DNA from: Cupriavidus oxalaticus
Lineage (GTDB): Bacteria; Pseudomonadota; Gammaproteobacteria; Burkholderiales; Burkholderiaceae
Reading direction: 5' to 3'
Length of the DNA stretch: 64,000 bases
Assembly (NCBI RefSeq): GCF_016894385.1
Contig: NZ_CP069812.1
Span: forward strand, 3,162,001 to 3,226,000
In this document: positions 1 through 8,591 of the stretch, in pieces
How the letters are laid out: each line of letters begins with the position of its first letter
Numbering within the stretch: position 1 is the stretch's first letter
The notes under the pieces: generated by a model
Database searches by the model: none
Told to the model about the DNA's origin: nothing
The model's input: the letters and a program-made list of their open reading frames with translations, nothing else
Program-made: the position numbers and the translations under genes

Positions 1-765
1 CGCATCAAGAACCTCGAGGAGCTGTGGGGCGAGGACCTGTTCGTGCGCGCCAACGCCGCGCTGCGGCTGACCGCGGCCGGCACGCGCTACCTGCGCAACG
101 TGCAGGACGCGCTCAAGTCGCTGAACGAACTGGCGCGGCCCGAGTACAACAAGCTGCGCACGCGGCTGCGCGTAGCGATCCCGCCGACCTTCGGGCGCCA
201 GCACCTGGTGCCGCGGCTGCCCGAGTTCGGCGCGCTGTACCCGCATATCGACCTGGAACTGCACCTGGCGATTCCGTTCCTCGACGTCAAGGCCGAGGAC
301 ACCGACGTCGAGATCCGCTACGGCACCGGCCGCTATCCCGACCTGAAGACCACCAAATTGCTGGTCGAGCCGGTGTTCCCGGCATGCGGGCGCGAATACT
401 ACGAGCGCGTCAACGGCCGCGCCATCACCAGGCCCGAGCACCTGCACGGCCTGGTGCTGCTGCGCAGCCCGCTGGAGCCGTGGAAGCCGTGGTTCGAGAC
501 CGCCGGCCTGGACTGGCCCGAGCCGCAGACCGGGCCGCAGTTCAACGACATCGGCCTGATGCTGGAAGCGATCGCGTCCAACCAGGGCGTGGCGCTGGTG
601 CGCCAGCGCATGGCGCGGCACTGGCTGTCGCTGGGGCAGATGGTGCGGCTGCTCGATATCGAGTCGGTATCGCCGCACGGCTATTACATCGTCGAGCGCG
701 AGCAGGCGCCGCTGAAGCCCGAGGCGCGCTATTTCGTCGACTGGCTGCTGAGCCTGGACTGGTAG
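1..765 (+). CDS. LysR-family transcriptional regulator (5' end outside window)
   Basis: Frame 1 is open from the first base to the TAG at 763-765, so the first codons lie upstream of the window and about 254 residues are seen. The opening residues (RIKNLEELWGEDLFVR) are the end of a LysR winged-helix domain, where the recognition helix leads into the wing. They are followed by the usual linker helix and a type 2 periplasmic-binding-like effector domain (RLRVAIPPTFGRQHLVPRLP onward). It ends 12 bases before the GNAT gene, so the two may be co-transcribed. The effector and target genes cannot be told. A GcvA-like subgroup is possible from the style of the effector domain, but this is only an impression. 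Confidence 0.9.
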   Translation, partial: RIKNLEELWGEDLFVRANAALRLTAAGTRYLRNVQDALKSLNELARPEYNKLRTRLRVAIPPTFGRQHLVPRLPEFGALYPHIDLELHLAIPFLDVKAEDTDVEIRYGTGRYPDLKTTKLLVEPVFPACGREYYERVNGRAITRPEHLHGLVLLRSPLEPWKPWFETAGLDWPEPQTGPQFNDIGLMLEAIASNQGVALVRQRMARHWLSLGQMVRLLDIESVSPHGYYIVEREQAPLKPEARYFVDWLLSLDW

Positions 766-777
766 GAGACCGCCCGT

Positions 778-1302
778 ATGCAGAACCTGGAGATCCGGCT
801 GCTGACCCCCGCCGATGCCGAAGCCTTCCACGCGCTGCGCCTGCAGGGCCTGGCCGAGGCGCCGGAAGCCTTTGCCGCCAGCCTGGAAGAAGAACAGGAC
901 CTGCTGCCCGAGGCGGTGGCGCAGCGCCTGGCGCCGAGCGCCGACAAGGCCGTGTTCGGCGCCTTCGACGGCAGCGCGCTGGCCGGCGTGGTCGGCATCA
1001 TGCGCGAGCCGCGCCGCAAGCACTGGCACAAGGCCTCGATTTTCGGCATGTACGTGGCGCCGGGCTGGCGCGACCAGAAGCTCGGGCGCGCGCTGATGGA
1101 GCGCGTGCTGGAGCAGGCCGCCGCGATGGAAGGCGTGCGCCAGGTGATCCTGTGCGTCAATGCCGGCAGCGCCGGTGCGGTGCGTCTGTACGAATCGCTC
1201 GGCTTCGAGCGGTTCGGCCTGGAGCCCGACGCGCTGTATGTCGCGCCGCACTTCTACGACAAGCTCGACATGGTGCTGCGGCTGCCGGCCCCGGCACGCT
1301 GA
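778..1302 (+). CDS. GNAT-family N-acetyltransferase
   Basis: This 174-residue protein has the Gcn5-related N-acetyltransferase fold. An N-terminal strand (LEIRLLTPADAEAFHALR) is followed by a central strand and the acetyl-CoA pyrophosphate-binding segment near residues 95-115 (MYVAPGWRDQKLGRALMERV, matching the V-x-P-x-x-R-x-x-G-x-G/A pattern). A C-terminal stretch with N-x-G-S-x-x-A-V-R-L-Y-E-S-L-G-F is typical of the family. The ATG at 778 follows a gaccgcccgt leader 12 bases after the LysR stop. The substrate is unknown; members of this type acetylate protein N-termini, amino acids or small amines. The preceding LysR gene may control it. Confidence 0.88.
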   Translation: MQNLEIRLLTPADAEAFHALRLQGLAEAPEAFAASLEEEQDLLPEAVAQRLAPSADKAVFGAFDGSALAGVVGIMREPRRKHWHKASIFGMYVAPGWRDQKLGRALMERVLEQAAAMEGVRQVILCVNAGSAGAVRLYESLGFERFGLEPDALYVAPHFYDKLDMVLRLPAPAR

Positions 1303-1519
1303 GGCGGGGGCGCCGCATTTCCTGCACTCGCCGGCCGGTGCTACGCTGAAACCGGGGCCGGTGCCTGCCTGGCCATGATGAGCATTTTTGATCGGCTTGC
1401 CATGCCGAATTCACGTGCCTGGTGGTGCCCGCGGCAGGAGGGCTGCGCTATAGTCAGCCGTCCGTCAGCCGTCCCCACGGCGGGCCGCCCGCCGGCCCGA
1501 CCAGAGTCCAGGAGTCGCC

Positions 1520-3043
1520 ATGAATGCCCCGCACGAAGCCCGCACCCTCGCCACCGAAGGCAGCGCAGGCGCGCAGGCCACCGCCGCAGGCCGCCGCAGC
1601 GCGCTGCTCGCCGGCCTGGCGCAGATCCTGCCGGACGCCGCGCTGCTGTCCAGGCCGGAGGACACCGTGCCCTACGAGTGCGACGGCCTCGCCGCGTACC
1701 GCCAGGTGCCGATGGCCGTGGCACTGCCCGACACCGAGGAGCAGGTCTGCGCGATCCTGCGCCTGTGCCACAAGCTGGGCGTGCCCGTGGTGCCGCGCGG
1801 CGCCGGCACCAGCCTGTCCGGCGGCGCCATGCCGATCGCCGAGGGCCTGGTGCTGTCGCTGGCCAAGTTCAAGCGCATCCTGTCGGTCGACCCCTATTCG
1901 CGCACCGCGGTGGTCCAGCCGGGCGTACGCAACCTGGCCATCTCCGATGCCGCCGCGCCCCACAACCTCTACTACGCTCCCGACCCTTCGTCGCAGATCG
2001 CCTGCACCATCGGCGGCAATGTCAGCGAAAACTCCGGCGGCGTGCACTGCCTGAAATACGGTCTGACCGTGCACAACGTGCTGCGCGTGCGCGCCGTGAC
2101 CATGGAAGGCGAGGTGGTGGTGTTCGGCTCGGATGCGCCCGATTCGCCCGGCCTGGACCTGCTGGCCGCGGTGATCGGCTCCGAAGGCATGCTGGCCGTG
2201 GTCACCGAGGTGACCGTGCGGCTGATCCCCAAGCCGCAGCTGGCGCAAGTCATCATGGCCTGCTTCGACGATGTCGAGAAAGGCGGCAATGCTGTGGCCG
2301 ACGTGATCGCCGCCGGCATCATCCCGGCCGGACTGGAGATGATGGACAAGCCCGCCACCGCCGCCGTGGAAGAGTTCGTGCACGCCGGCTATGACCTCGA
2401 TGCCGCCGCCATCCTGCTGTGCGAATCCGATGGCACGCCCGAGGAAGTGGCCGAGGAGATCGAACGCATGAGCGCGGTGCTGAAGGCGTCGGGCTGCACC
2501 CGCATCGTGGTCTCGCAGAACGAAGCCGAGCGCCTGCGCTTCTGGAGCGGGCGCAAGAACGCCTTCCCGGCCGCGGGCCGCATCTCGCCGGACTACTACT
2601 GCATGGACGGCACCATCCCGCGCAAGCATATCGGCACGCTGCTGCGGCGCATCGAAGAGATGGAGCGCAAGTACGCCCTGCGCTGCATCAACGTGTTCCA
2701 TGCCGGCGACGGCAACATGCACCCGCTGATCCTGTTCGATGGCTCGGACCAGGACGAATGGCACCGTGCCGAGCTGTTCGGCGCCGACATCCTGGAAGCG
2801 TGCGTCGAGCTCGGCGGCACCGTCACCGGCGAGCACGGCGTGGGCGTGGAGAAGCTCAACTCGATGTGCGTGCAGTTCTCGCCGAGCGAGCGCGAGGCGT
2901 TCTTCGGCGTCAAGGCGGCCTTCGACCCGGCGCGGCTGCTGAACCCCGACAAGGCCATCCCCACGCTGGCGCGCTGCGCGGAATACGGCAAGATGCACGT
3001 CAGGAAGGGGCTGCTGCCGCATCCGGACCTGCCGCGCTTCTGA
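1520..3043 (+). CDS. glcD: Glycolate oxidase FAD-binding subunit GlcD
   Basis: A 507-residue FAD-linked oxidase of the GlcD / D-lactate dehydrogenase family. It oxidises glycolate to glyoxylate and passes electrons through GlcE and GlcF to the quinone pool. The FAD-binding type 4 domain is clear near residues 90-120 (VPRGAGTSLSGGAMPIAEGL), followed by a C-terminal FAD-oxidase domain with the signature GTVTGEHGVGVEK near residue 434. The ATG at 1520 is preceded by a good ribosome site (caggag, 6 bases away). Length is about that of E. coli GlcD. The gene heads a run glcD-glcE-glcF with gaps of 71 and 49 bases, so an operon is likely. D-lactate as substrate cannot be excluded by sequence alone, but the three-gene order favours glycolate. 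Confidence 0.95.
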   Translation: MNAPHEARTLATEGSAGAQATAAGRRSALLAGLAQILPDAALLSRPEDTVPYECDGLAAYRQVPMAVALPDTEEQVCAILRLCHKLGVPVVPRGAGTSLSGGAMPIAEGLVLSLAKFKRILSVDPYSRTAVVQPGVRNLAISDAAAPHNLYYAPDPSSQIACTIGGNVSENSGGVHCLKYGLTVHNVLRVRAVTMEGEVVVFGSDAPDSPGLDLLAAVIGSEGMLAVVTEVTVRLIPKPQLAQVIMACFDDVEKGGNAVADVIAAGIIPAGLEMMDKPATAAVEEFVHAGYDLDAAAILLCESDGTPEEVAEEIERMSAVLKASGCTRIVVSQNEAERLRFWSGRKNAFPAAGRISPDYYCMDGTIPRKHIGTLLRRIEEMERKYALRCINVFHAGDGNMHPLILFDGSDQDEWHRAELFGADILEACVELGGTVTGEHGVGVEKLNSMCVQFSPSEREAFFGVKAAFDPARLLNPDKAIPTLARCAEYGKMHVRKGLLPHPDLPRF

Positions 3044-3114
3044 AGCCCGCGCCATAGGCCACCGGCCCGGATACTGAGCCGCGCCGGAAAAACTCCTCCT
3101 CACGACCCACGCAT

Positions 3115-4218
3115 ATGCAAGCCACCCTCGACGCCTTCCGCGACGCCGTCAGGCAAGCCACCGAAACCCGCACGCCGCTGCGGCTGCGCGGTGGCGGCAG
3201 CAAGGACTTCTACGGCCAGGCACCTGAAGGCCAGGTGCTGGACACGCGCGCCTATGCCGGCATCGTCGACTACGACCCGGCCGAGCTGGTGATCACCGCG
3301 CGCTGCGGCACGCCGCTGGCGCAGATCGAAGCCGCGCTGGCCGAGAAGCGCCAGGTGCTGGCGTTCGAGCCGCCGCACTTCGCGCTGCCCGGCCAGGCCA
3401 GCACGGCCACGCTGGGCGGCGCGGTGGCCGCCGGCTTGTCAGGGCCGCGCCGGCAGTCGGTCGGCGCGCTGCGCGACTTCGTGCTGGGCGCGCAGCTGAT
3501 GGACGGCACCGGTGAAGTGATGAACTTCGGCGGCCAGGTGATGAAGAACGTGGCCGGCTACGATGTCTCGCGGCTGCTGGCGGGCTCGCTGGGCACGCTC
3601 GGGCTGGTGCTGGAAGTTTCGCTCAAGGTGCTGCCCGCGCCGTTCGACGAAGCCACGCTGCGCTTCGAGCTGGCGCAGGCCGATGCGATCCGGCAGCTGA
3701 ACCAGTGGGGCGGCCAGCCGCTGCCGCTGGCTGCATCGGCCTGGCATGACGGCGTGCTGCACGTGCGCCTGGCCGGCGCCACCGCGGCGGTGCGCGCCGC
3801 ATGCGCACGGCTGGGTGGCGAGCGTGTCGATGGCACCATGGCCGCCGCGCTGTGGCAATCGCTGCGCGAGCAGACCCACGCCTTCTTCACGCCGGCGCAT
3901 GCGGGTCGCGCGCTGTGGCGCCTGGCCGTGCCGCCGGTCGCCGCGCCGCTGGACCTGCCGGGCCAGCAACTGGTGGAATGGGGCGGCGGCCAGCGCTGGT
4001 GGCTGCCCGCCGATGGCGCCACCAGGACCGATGCCGAAAGCGTGCGCGCCGTGGCCCAGCCCGCCGGCGGCCATGCCACGCTGTTCCGCAACGGCGACAA
4101 GTCAGTGGGCGTGTTCACGCCGCTGGCCTCGCCGCTGGCGGCAATCCACCGCCGCCTGAAAGCGACGTTCGACCCGGCCGGCATCTTCAATCCGCAGCGC
4201 ATGTATCCCGGACTCTGA
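3115..4218 (+). CDS. glcE: Glycolate oxidase FAD-binding subunit GlcE
   Basis: A 367-residue protein with a second FAD-binding type 4 domain (residues about 20-180). It includes STATLGGAVAAGLSGPRRQS and the GGQVMKNVAGYDVSRLLAGS segment that marks GlcE. The C-terminal half is shorter than in GlcD and ends with the conserved FDPAGIFNPQRMYPG. GlcE is required with GlcD and GlcF for glycolate oxidase activity at the inner face of the cytoplasmic membrane. It lies 71 bases after glcD and 49 before glcF on the same strand. Nothing unusual is seen in it. Confidence 0.95.
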   Translation: MQATLDAFRDAVRQATETRTPLRLRGGGSKDFYGQAPEGQVLDTRAYAGIVDYDPAELVITARCGTPLAQIEAALAEKRQVLAFEPPHFALPGQASTATLGGAVAAGLSGPRRQSVGALRDFVLGAQLMDGTGEVMNFGGQVMKNVAGYDVSRLLAGSLGTLGLVLEVSLKVLPAPFDEATLRFELAQADAIRQLNQWGGQPLPLAASAWHDGVLHVRLAGATAAVRAACARLGGERVDGTMAAALWQSLREQTHAFFTPAHAGRALWRLAVPPVAAPLDLPGQQLVEWGGGQRWWLPADGATRTDAESVRAVAQPAGGHATLFRNGDKSVGVFTPLASPLAAIHRRLKATFDPAGIFNPQRMYPGL

Positions 4219-4267
4219 TCCGGACCACCCAAGCGTCCCCACGCCCAGGCAAAGACCTCCCCACACC

Positions 4268-5521
4268 ATGCAAACGACCCTGGCCGATTTTCTCCGCGAC
4301 ACGCCCGAAGGCGAAGAAGCCAAATCCATCGTCGGCAAATGCGTGCATTGCGGCTTCTGCACCGCCACCTGCCCCACCTACCAGCTGCTCGGCGACGAAC
4401 TGGACGGGCCGCGCGGGCGCATCTACCTGATGAAGCAGGTGCTGGAAGGCAATGCCATCACGGAAAGCACGCGCCTGCACCTGGACCGCTGCCTGACCTG
4501 CCGCAACTGCGAGTCGACCTGCCCGTCGGGTGTGCGCTACGGGCGCCTGGTCGATATCGGCCGCAAGGTGGTCGACGACAAGCTCGAAGCCGAAGGCATC
4601 CGGCGTCCCGCCGGCCAGCGCGTCGCGCGCTGGCTGCTGCGCGAGGGGCTGACACGCCCGAAGCTGTTCGGCACCGCGCTGCGGCTTGGCCAGATGGTGC
4701 GGCCGATCCTGCCGGACGCGCTGCGCAGCAAGGTGCCGGCGCTGTCGCAAGCCGCCGAGCCGGGCACCTGGCCCCGCAATGTCCACCCACGCAAGATGCT
4801 GTTGCTCGACGGTTGCGTGCAGCCGGCGATGTCGCCCAACATCAATGCCGCGACCGCGCGCGTGTTCGACCGTGTCGGCGTACAACTGGTGGTGGCGCGC
4901 GAAGCGGGCTGTTGCGGCGCAATCCATTTCCACACCGGCGACCACGACGGCGGCCTCGACAATATGCGCCGCAATATCGACGCGTGGTGGCCGCATATCG
5001 AAGCCGGCGCCGAGGCCATCGTCATGACAGCCTCCGGCTGCGGCGCGATGGTCAAGGACTACGGGCATTTGCTGCGCAACGATCCGAAGTACGCAGAGCG
5101 CGCGCGACGCGTTTCCGCACTGACCCGCGACCTGTCCGAGGTCCTGCCGGACTTTGCCGACGATCTGCACGCACTGGCCGGCGCGGTCCCGCGCGACAGC
5201 CGGCGCGTCGCCTACCACCCGCCCTGCACGCTGCAGCACGGCCAGCAGATCCGCGGCAAGGTGGAGGCGCTCTTGACCGGCCTCGGCGTGGAGGTCAAAC
5301 TCTGCGCTGACAGCCACCTGTGCTGCGGCTCGGCGGGCACGTATTCCGTGCTGCAGCCTGAGCTGGCCTACCGCCTGCGCGACGACAAGCTCGGCAAACT
5401 GCAGGCCACGCAGCCCGAAGCCATCGTGTCAGCCAATATCGGCTGCATCACGCACCTGCAGAGCGGTACCGATACGCCGGTGATGCACTGGGTCGAACTG
5501 GTCGACCGGATGCCGGGCTGA
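4268..5521 (+). CDS. glcF: Glycolate oxidase iron-sulfur subunit GlcF
   Basis: A 417-residue iron-sulfur subunit. Two four-cysteine clusters are visible near residues 22-32 (CVHCGFCTATCP) and 75-85 (CLTCRNCESTCP), the ligands of two [4Fe-4S] centres. Two CCG domains follow with the cysteine-rich signatures AREAGCCGAIHFHTG and LCCGSAGTYS. It should carry electrons from the GlcD/GlcE flavins to the membrane quinone. It is the last glc gene. After a 189-base gap holding a composite repeat comes a cidA/lrgB-type membrane pair on the same strand, which may move glycolate or a related acid. Confidence 0.95.
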   Translation: MQTTLADFLRDTPEGEEAKSIVGKCVHCGFCTATCPTYQLLGDELDGPRGRIYLMKQVLEGNAITESTRLHLDRCLTCRNCESTCPSGVRYGRLVDIGRKVVDDKLEAEGIRRPAGQRVARWLLREGLTRPKLFGTALRLGQMVRPILPDALRSKVPALSQAAEPGTWPRNVHPRKMLLLDGCVQPAMSPNINAATARVFDRVGVQLVVAREAGCCGAIHFHTGDHDGGLDNMRRNIDAWWPHIEAGAEAIVMTASGCGAMVKDYGHLLRNDPKYAERARRVSALTRDLSEVLPDFADDLHALAGAVPRDSRRVAYHPPCTLQHGQQIRGKVEALLTGLGVEVKLCADSHLCCGSAGTYSVLQPELAYRLRDDKLGKLQATQPEAIVSANIGCITHLQSGTDTPVMHWVELVDRMPG

Positions 5522-5557
5522 CCGGTACGCGGGGCCGGATCACGGCCGTGTGGTTGT

Positions 5558-5680
5558 CTCCCCTCTCCCGCTCGCGGGAGAGGGGCGGGGGTGAGGGTGA
5601 GCGGTACGTCGGGCGATATCGCATCAAGACGCGCCGGCCCTCACCCCCGGCCCCTCTCCCATTCATGGGAGAGGGGAGAA
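5558..5680. repeat. Composite palindromic repeat (BIME-like), copy 1
   Basis: Two GC-rich hairpins bracket a spacer of about 65 bases: CCCCTCTCCCGC/GCGGGAGAGGGG at 5560-5585 and CCCCTCTCCC/GGGAGAGGGG at 5651-5676. The spacer holds GGGCGATATCGC, and the stretch GGGGGTGAGGG follows the first hairpin. The same layout recurs at about 45371-45492. Single hairpins of the family occur at 12991-13020 and, degenerate, near 30514 and 38352. This looks like an intergenic repetitive palindromic element. It sits between glcF and cidA and could affect transcript end-points. Confidence 0.8.
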
Positions 5681-5710
5681 ACAGAGCGACCTACGACGCG
5701 ACCGCCCCCC

Positions 5711-6073
5711 ATGCTCCAGACCTTTGCCATCCTGCTGGTTTTCCAATCCGTCGGCGAGGTGATCAGCTACGCGCTGCGCCTGCCGGTGCCCGGCCCCGTG
5801 CTCGGCATGATCCTGCTGTTCGGCTGGCTCGTCTTCGACGACCGCCTGCTGCCCATCATCCAGGGCACCACCAGCGAACTGCTCAAGCACCTGTCGCTGC
5901 TGTTCGTTCCCGCCGGCGTCGGCATCATGGTCCACGCCAACCGCATTGAAGGCGAATGGATGCCGATCCTGGTGGCGCTGGTGATTTCCACCTGGCTTGC
6001 CATCGCCACCACCGCGGTAGTCACGCGCCTGCTGATGCGCAAGCGCCCCGGTGCGCAGGGAGAGCAGGCATGA
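5711..6073 (+). CDS. CidA/LrgA-family membrane protein
   Basis: A 120-residue integral membrane protein with about four hydrophobic segments. It has the family features: FQSVGEVISYALRLPVPGPVLGMILL near the start, then KHLSLLFVPAGVGIMVH. Such proteins pair with an LrgB partner. They were first described as holin/antiholin-like. Some are now known as organic-acid transport systems: the plant plastid glycolate/glycerate translocator PLGG1 combines LrgA-like and LrgB-like parts, and Bacillus PftAB (YsbAB) is a pyruvate system. Its stop overlaps the lrgB start (ATGA at 6070-6073), so the two are translationally coupled. Its place after glcDEF suggests glycolate import, which is inference. Confidence 0.88.
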   Translation: MLQTFAILLVFQSVGEVISYALRLPVPGPVLGMILLFGWLVFDDRLLPIIQGTTSELLKHLSLLFVPAGVGIMVHANRIEGEWMPILVALVISTWLAIATTAVVTRLLMRKRPGAQGEQA

Positions 6074-6795
6074 TGGCGCCCCGCCTCAACGAGATCTGGG
6101 TCTACCTGGCGGCGAGCCCGCTGCTCGGCCTGACCGCCACGCTGCTCGCCTACGTCTTTGCCTTCCGCATCTACGAGAAGTCGCGTTTCTCGCCGCTGGC
6201 CAACCCGGTGATGATCGCGGTGGCGCTGCTGGTCACGGTGCTGACCGTCACCGGCACGCCGTACAAGACCTACTTCGACGGCGCGCAGTTCGTGCATTTC
6301 CTGCTCGGGCCGGCCACCGTGGCGCTGGCGGTGCCGCTGTACATGCAGTTGCCCAAGCTGCGCACCCATGTGTTCCCGCTGCTGGCCGGGCTGGTGGCCG
6401 GCTCGGTGGTCGCGGTGGTGTCGGCGGTCGGTATCGCCTGGCTGCTGGGTGCCACGCCCGAGACCGTGCGCTCGCTGGCGCCAAAATCCGTGACCATCCC
6501 GATTGCGATGGGCGTGGCCGAGAAGATCGGCGGCCTGCCGTCGCTGACCGCGGTGCTGGTGATGGCCACCGGCATCATCGGCGCGGTCGGCGCCACCAGC
6601 CTGCTGAACCTGCTGCGCATCCGCGACTACAGCGTGCGCGGCTTTGCCACCGGCGTGGCCGCGCACGGCATCGGCACCGCGCGCGCGTTCCAGGTGAACC
6701 AGGAGGCCGGTGCCTTCGCCGCGCTTGGCATGGGCCTGAACGGCGTGCTGACCGCGATCCTGGTGCCGGTGATGGCGGCCTGGATGCCGCACTGA
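6070..6795 (+). CDS. lrgB: LrgB-family membrane protein, partner of the CidA/LrgA protein
   Basis: A 241-residue integral membrane protein of the LrgB family with about six to seven hydrophobic segments. Family segments visible are TPYKTYFDGAQFVHFLLGPA (residues about 61-80), APKSVTIPIAMGVAEKIGG (about 137-155) and GVAAHGIGTARAF (about 195-207). The start at 6070 overlaps the stop of the preceding gene by four bases; an ATG one codon later (6073) is equally possible. It probably acts with the upstream protein as one membrane complex. The glcDEF neighbourhood points to glycolate or glycerate transport rather than cell lysis, but the sequence does not prove it. An 18-base inverted repeat (CTGACAGC...GCTGTCAG, 6814-6831) follows the stop. 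Confidence 0.9.
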   Translation: MMAPRLNEIWVYLAASPLLGLTATLLAYVFAFRIYEKSRFSPLANPVMIAVALLVTVLTVTGTPYKTYFDGAQFVHFLLGPATVALAVPLYMQLPKLRTHVFPLLAGLVAGSVVAVVSAVGIAWLLGATPETVRSLAPKSVTIPIAMGVAEKIGGLPSLTAVLVMATGIIGAVGATSLLNLLRIRDYSVRGFATGVAAHGIGTARAFQVNQEAGAFAALGMGLNGVLTAILVPVMAAWMPH

Positions 6796-6891
6796 TGCCA
6801 CACTGACAGCCTCCTGACAGCACGCTGTCAGCAGCCCCCGCGCATGATGCGAGCTCCTCACTCCCCATCACCCGGAACCAAGGAGCCCATC

Positions 6892-7263
6892 ATGAGCAAC
6901 CGTCTGATCAACTGGCTGGAAATCCCCGTCGTCGACATGGGCCGCGCCATCGGATTCTACGAAGAGGTCTTCGACACCAGGCTGCGCCGCGAGACCATGA
7001 GCCAGGTCGACATGGCCGTGTTCCCGCACCCCGATCCCGGCGGCGCGCTGGTTGCCGGCGAAGGCTATCGTCCCAGCAACTACTACGGCACGGTGCCCTA
7101 CCTGCACGCCCCCGATCTGGACGCGCTGCTGGAGCGCGCCGCGCGCGCCGGCGGCAAGACCGTGTTCGGGCCGCTGCGCCTGCCCGGCGAGATCGGCCGC
7201 ATCGCGCATATCACCGACAGCGAAGGCAACCGCATCGGGCTGCACGAGCCGTTTGCCGGATAA
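6892..7263 (+). CDS. VOC (glyoxalase/bleomycin-resistance) family protein
   Basis: A 123-residue single-domain protein of the vicinal oxygen chelate superfamily. It starts with the typical INWLEIPVVDMGRAIGFYEE strand-helix and ends with a second beta-alpha-beta module carrying IAHITDSEGNRIGLHEP, whose final glutamate is a usual metal ligand. The ATG at 6892 has a strong ribosome site (aaggag, 8 bases upstream). An earlier in-frame ATG at 6844 lacks one, so the shorter form is chosen. The substrate is unknown. The WYL regulator begins 46 bases downstream on the same strand and is likely co-transcribed. Confidence 0.88.
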   Translation: MSNRLINWLEIPVVDMGRAIGFYEEVFDTRLRRETMSQVDMAVFPHPDPGGALVAGEGYRPSNYYGTVPYLHAPDLDALLERAARAGGKTVFGPLRLPGEIGRIAHITDSEGNRIGLHEPFAG

Positions 7264-7309
7264 GGGCACCTTTGCCACGTCCTTTTCCACATCAGGGAAG
7301 CCGCCACGC

Positions 7310-7999
7310 ATGAGCCGCCGCGCCGACCGCCTCTTCCAGATCGTCCAGGTCCTGCGCGGACGCCGCCTGACCACGGCGGCGCTGCTGGCGCAGCGGCTCG
7401 GCGTGTCGGAACGCACCGTCTATCGCGATATCCAGGCGCTGTCGCTGTCGGGCGTGCCGGTCGAGGGCGAAGCCGGCATCGGCTACCGGCTGCGCGCCGA
7501 TTTCGATGTCCCGCCGCTGATGTTCAGTGCCATGGAAGTGGAAGCGCTGGTGGCCGGCCTGCGGCTGCTGAAGGCCTGGGGCGGCGGCGCACTCGCGGCC
7601 GCGGCCGATCCGGCGCTGGAAAAGCTGGTCGCCGCATTGCCGCCGCCGCGCAGGCTGGCGGCGCAGCAAAGCCGCGTGTTCGCGCCCGAGTATGTCAACC
7701 AGTCGCACGTGCGCGAAGCCTTCGACATCGTGCACGGCGCGCTGGGCGAGCAAAAGCTGCTGCTGCTCGACTACTGCGACGCGCAGCAGCGCATCACCGA
7801 ACGCGTGGTGATGCCGCTGGGCCTGTTCTTCTGGGGCAATGCGTGGCTGCTGGCGGCGTGGTGCACCACGCGCTCGGACTACCGCAGCTTCCGCCTCGAC
7901 CGCTGCCGCGCCATCCGCATGCTGGACGACCACTTCCATGAAACCCCGGACCGGTCGCTCAACGGCTTCCTGCGCGCGGTGCGCGCGAGCGGGGCGTAG
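7310..7999 (+). CDS. YafY-like HTH and WYL-domain transcriptional regulator
   Basis: A 229-residue regulator. Residues 1-60 form a DeoR-like winged helix-turn-helix (LAQRLGVSERTVYRDIQALS, then GVPVEGEAGIGYRLR for the wing). The middle and C-terminal parts hold a WYL domain (LLLLDYCDAQQRITERVVMPLGLFFW... RSFRLDRCRAIRML), thought to sense nucleotides or other small ligands. Family members often control their own neighbours, here the VOC gene 46 bases upstream. A longer reading frame from 7052 overlaps the VOC gene and is not credible. Downstream is a short doubled motif (gcgggagata twice) and then the convergent glutathione peroxidase gene. Confidence 0.88.
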   Translation: MSRRADRLFQIVQVLRGRRLTTAALLAQRLGVSERTVYRDIQALSLSGVPVEGEAGIGYRLRADFDVPPLMFSAMEVEALVAGLRLLKAWGGGALAAAADPALEKLVAALPPPRRLAAQQSRVFAPEYVNQSHVREAFDIVHGALGEQKLLLLDYCDAQQRITERVVMPLGLFFWGNAWLLAAWCTTRSDYRSFRLDRCRAIRMLDDHFHETPDRSLNGFLRAVRASGA

Positions 8000-8021
8000 C
8001 GGGAGATAGCGGGAGATAGCC

Positions 8022-8516
8022 TCAGGCCGCCGGATCGGACAGCAGCGTCTCAATATCCTTGCGCAGCTCTTCCGGCTTGGTGGTCGGGGCGTAGCGTTCG
8101 TACACCGTGCCGTCGCGCCGCACCAGGAACTTGGTGAAGTTCCACTTGATGCCCTGCGTGCCCAGCACGCCGCGCTTCTCGGTGGTGAGCCAGCGGTACA
8201 GCGGATGCGCCTGCTCGCCATTGACGTCGATCTTGGCGAACATCGGGAAGCTCACACTGAAGCGCGACTCGCAGAACTGGCCGATCTGCTGCGCATCGCC
8301 CGGCTCCTGCTTGCCGAACTGGTTGCATGGAAAGCCCAGCACCTCCAGCCCGCGCTCGCGGTATTCCTCATAGAGCTTCTGCAGGCCGGCATACTGCGGC
8401 GTAAAGCCGCATTCGCTGGCGGTATTGACGACCAGCAGCACCTTGCCCTGGAACTGCGACAGCGGCACAGGCTGCCCGGACAGCGAATTGGCATCGAACT
8501 GGTAGATATTGCTCAT
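8022..8516 (-). CDS. Glutathione peroxidase (cysteine type)
   Basis: A 164-residue peroxidase of the BtuE/Gpx family that reduces hydrogen and lipid peroxides. The catalytic site NTASECGFT carries cysteine where animal enzymes have selenocysteine. The second signature LGFPCNQFGKQEPG follows, and the conserved glutamine and the tryptophan of the WNFTKFLV segment complete the catalytic set. The ATG at 8516 is chosen because the protein then begins at the usual MSNIYQF; the frame runs open upstream to 8579. It follows pilU by 75 bases on the same strand, a chance neighbour in function. It may use thioredoxin rather than glutathione, as most cysteine types do. Confidence 0.93.
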   Translation of the reverse strand: MSNIYQFDANSLSGQPVPLSQFQGKVLLVVNTASECGFTPQYAGLQKLYEEYRERGLEVLGFPCNQFGKQEPGDAQQIGQFCESRFSVSFPMFAKIDVNGEQAHPLYRWLTTEKRGVLGTQGIKWNFTKFLVRRDGTVYERYAPTTKPEELRKDIETLLSDPAA

Positions 8517-8591
8517 GGCAGACTCCCGCGGACTTCTTGCACGTGGCCGAAGCATACGCCCATGCACGCGGGCGTGCACGGCAGCCCGGCG

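Noticed and set aside
5711..6795. Holin/antiholin cell-death system
   Set aside because: The family name is historical; the glcDEF context and known transport roles of relatives make this less likely, though not excluded.
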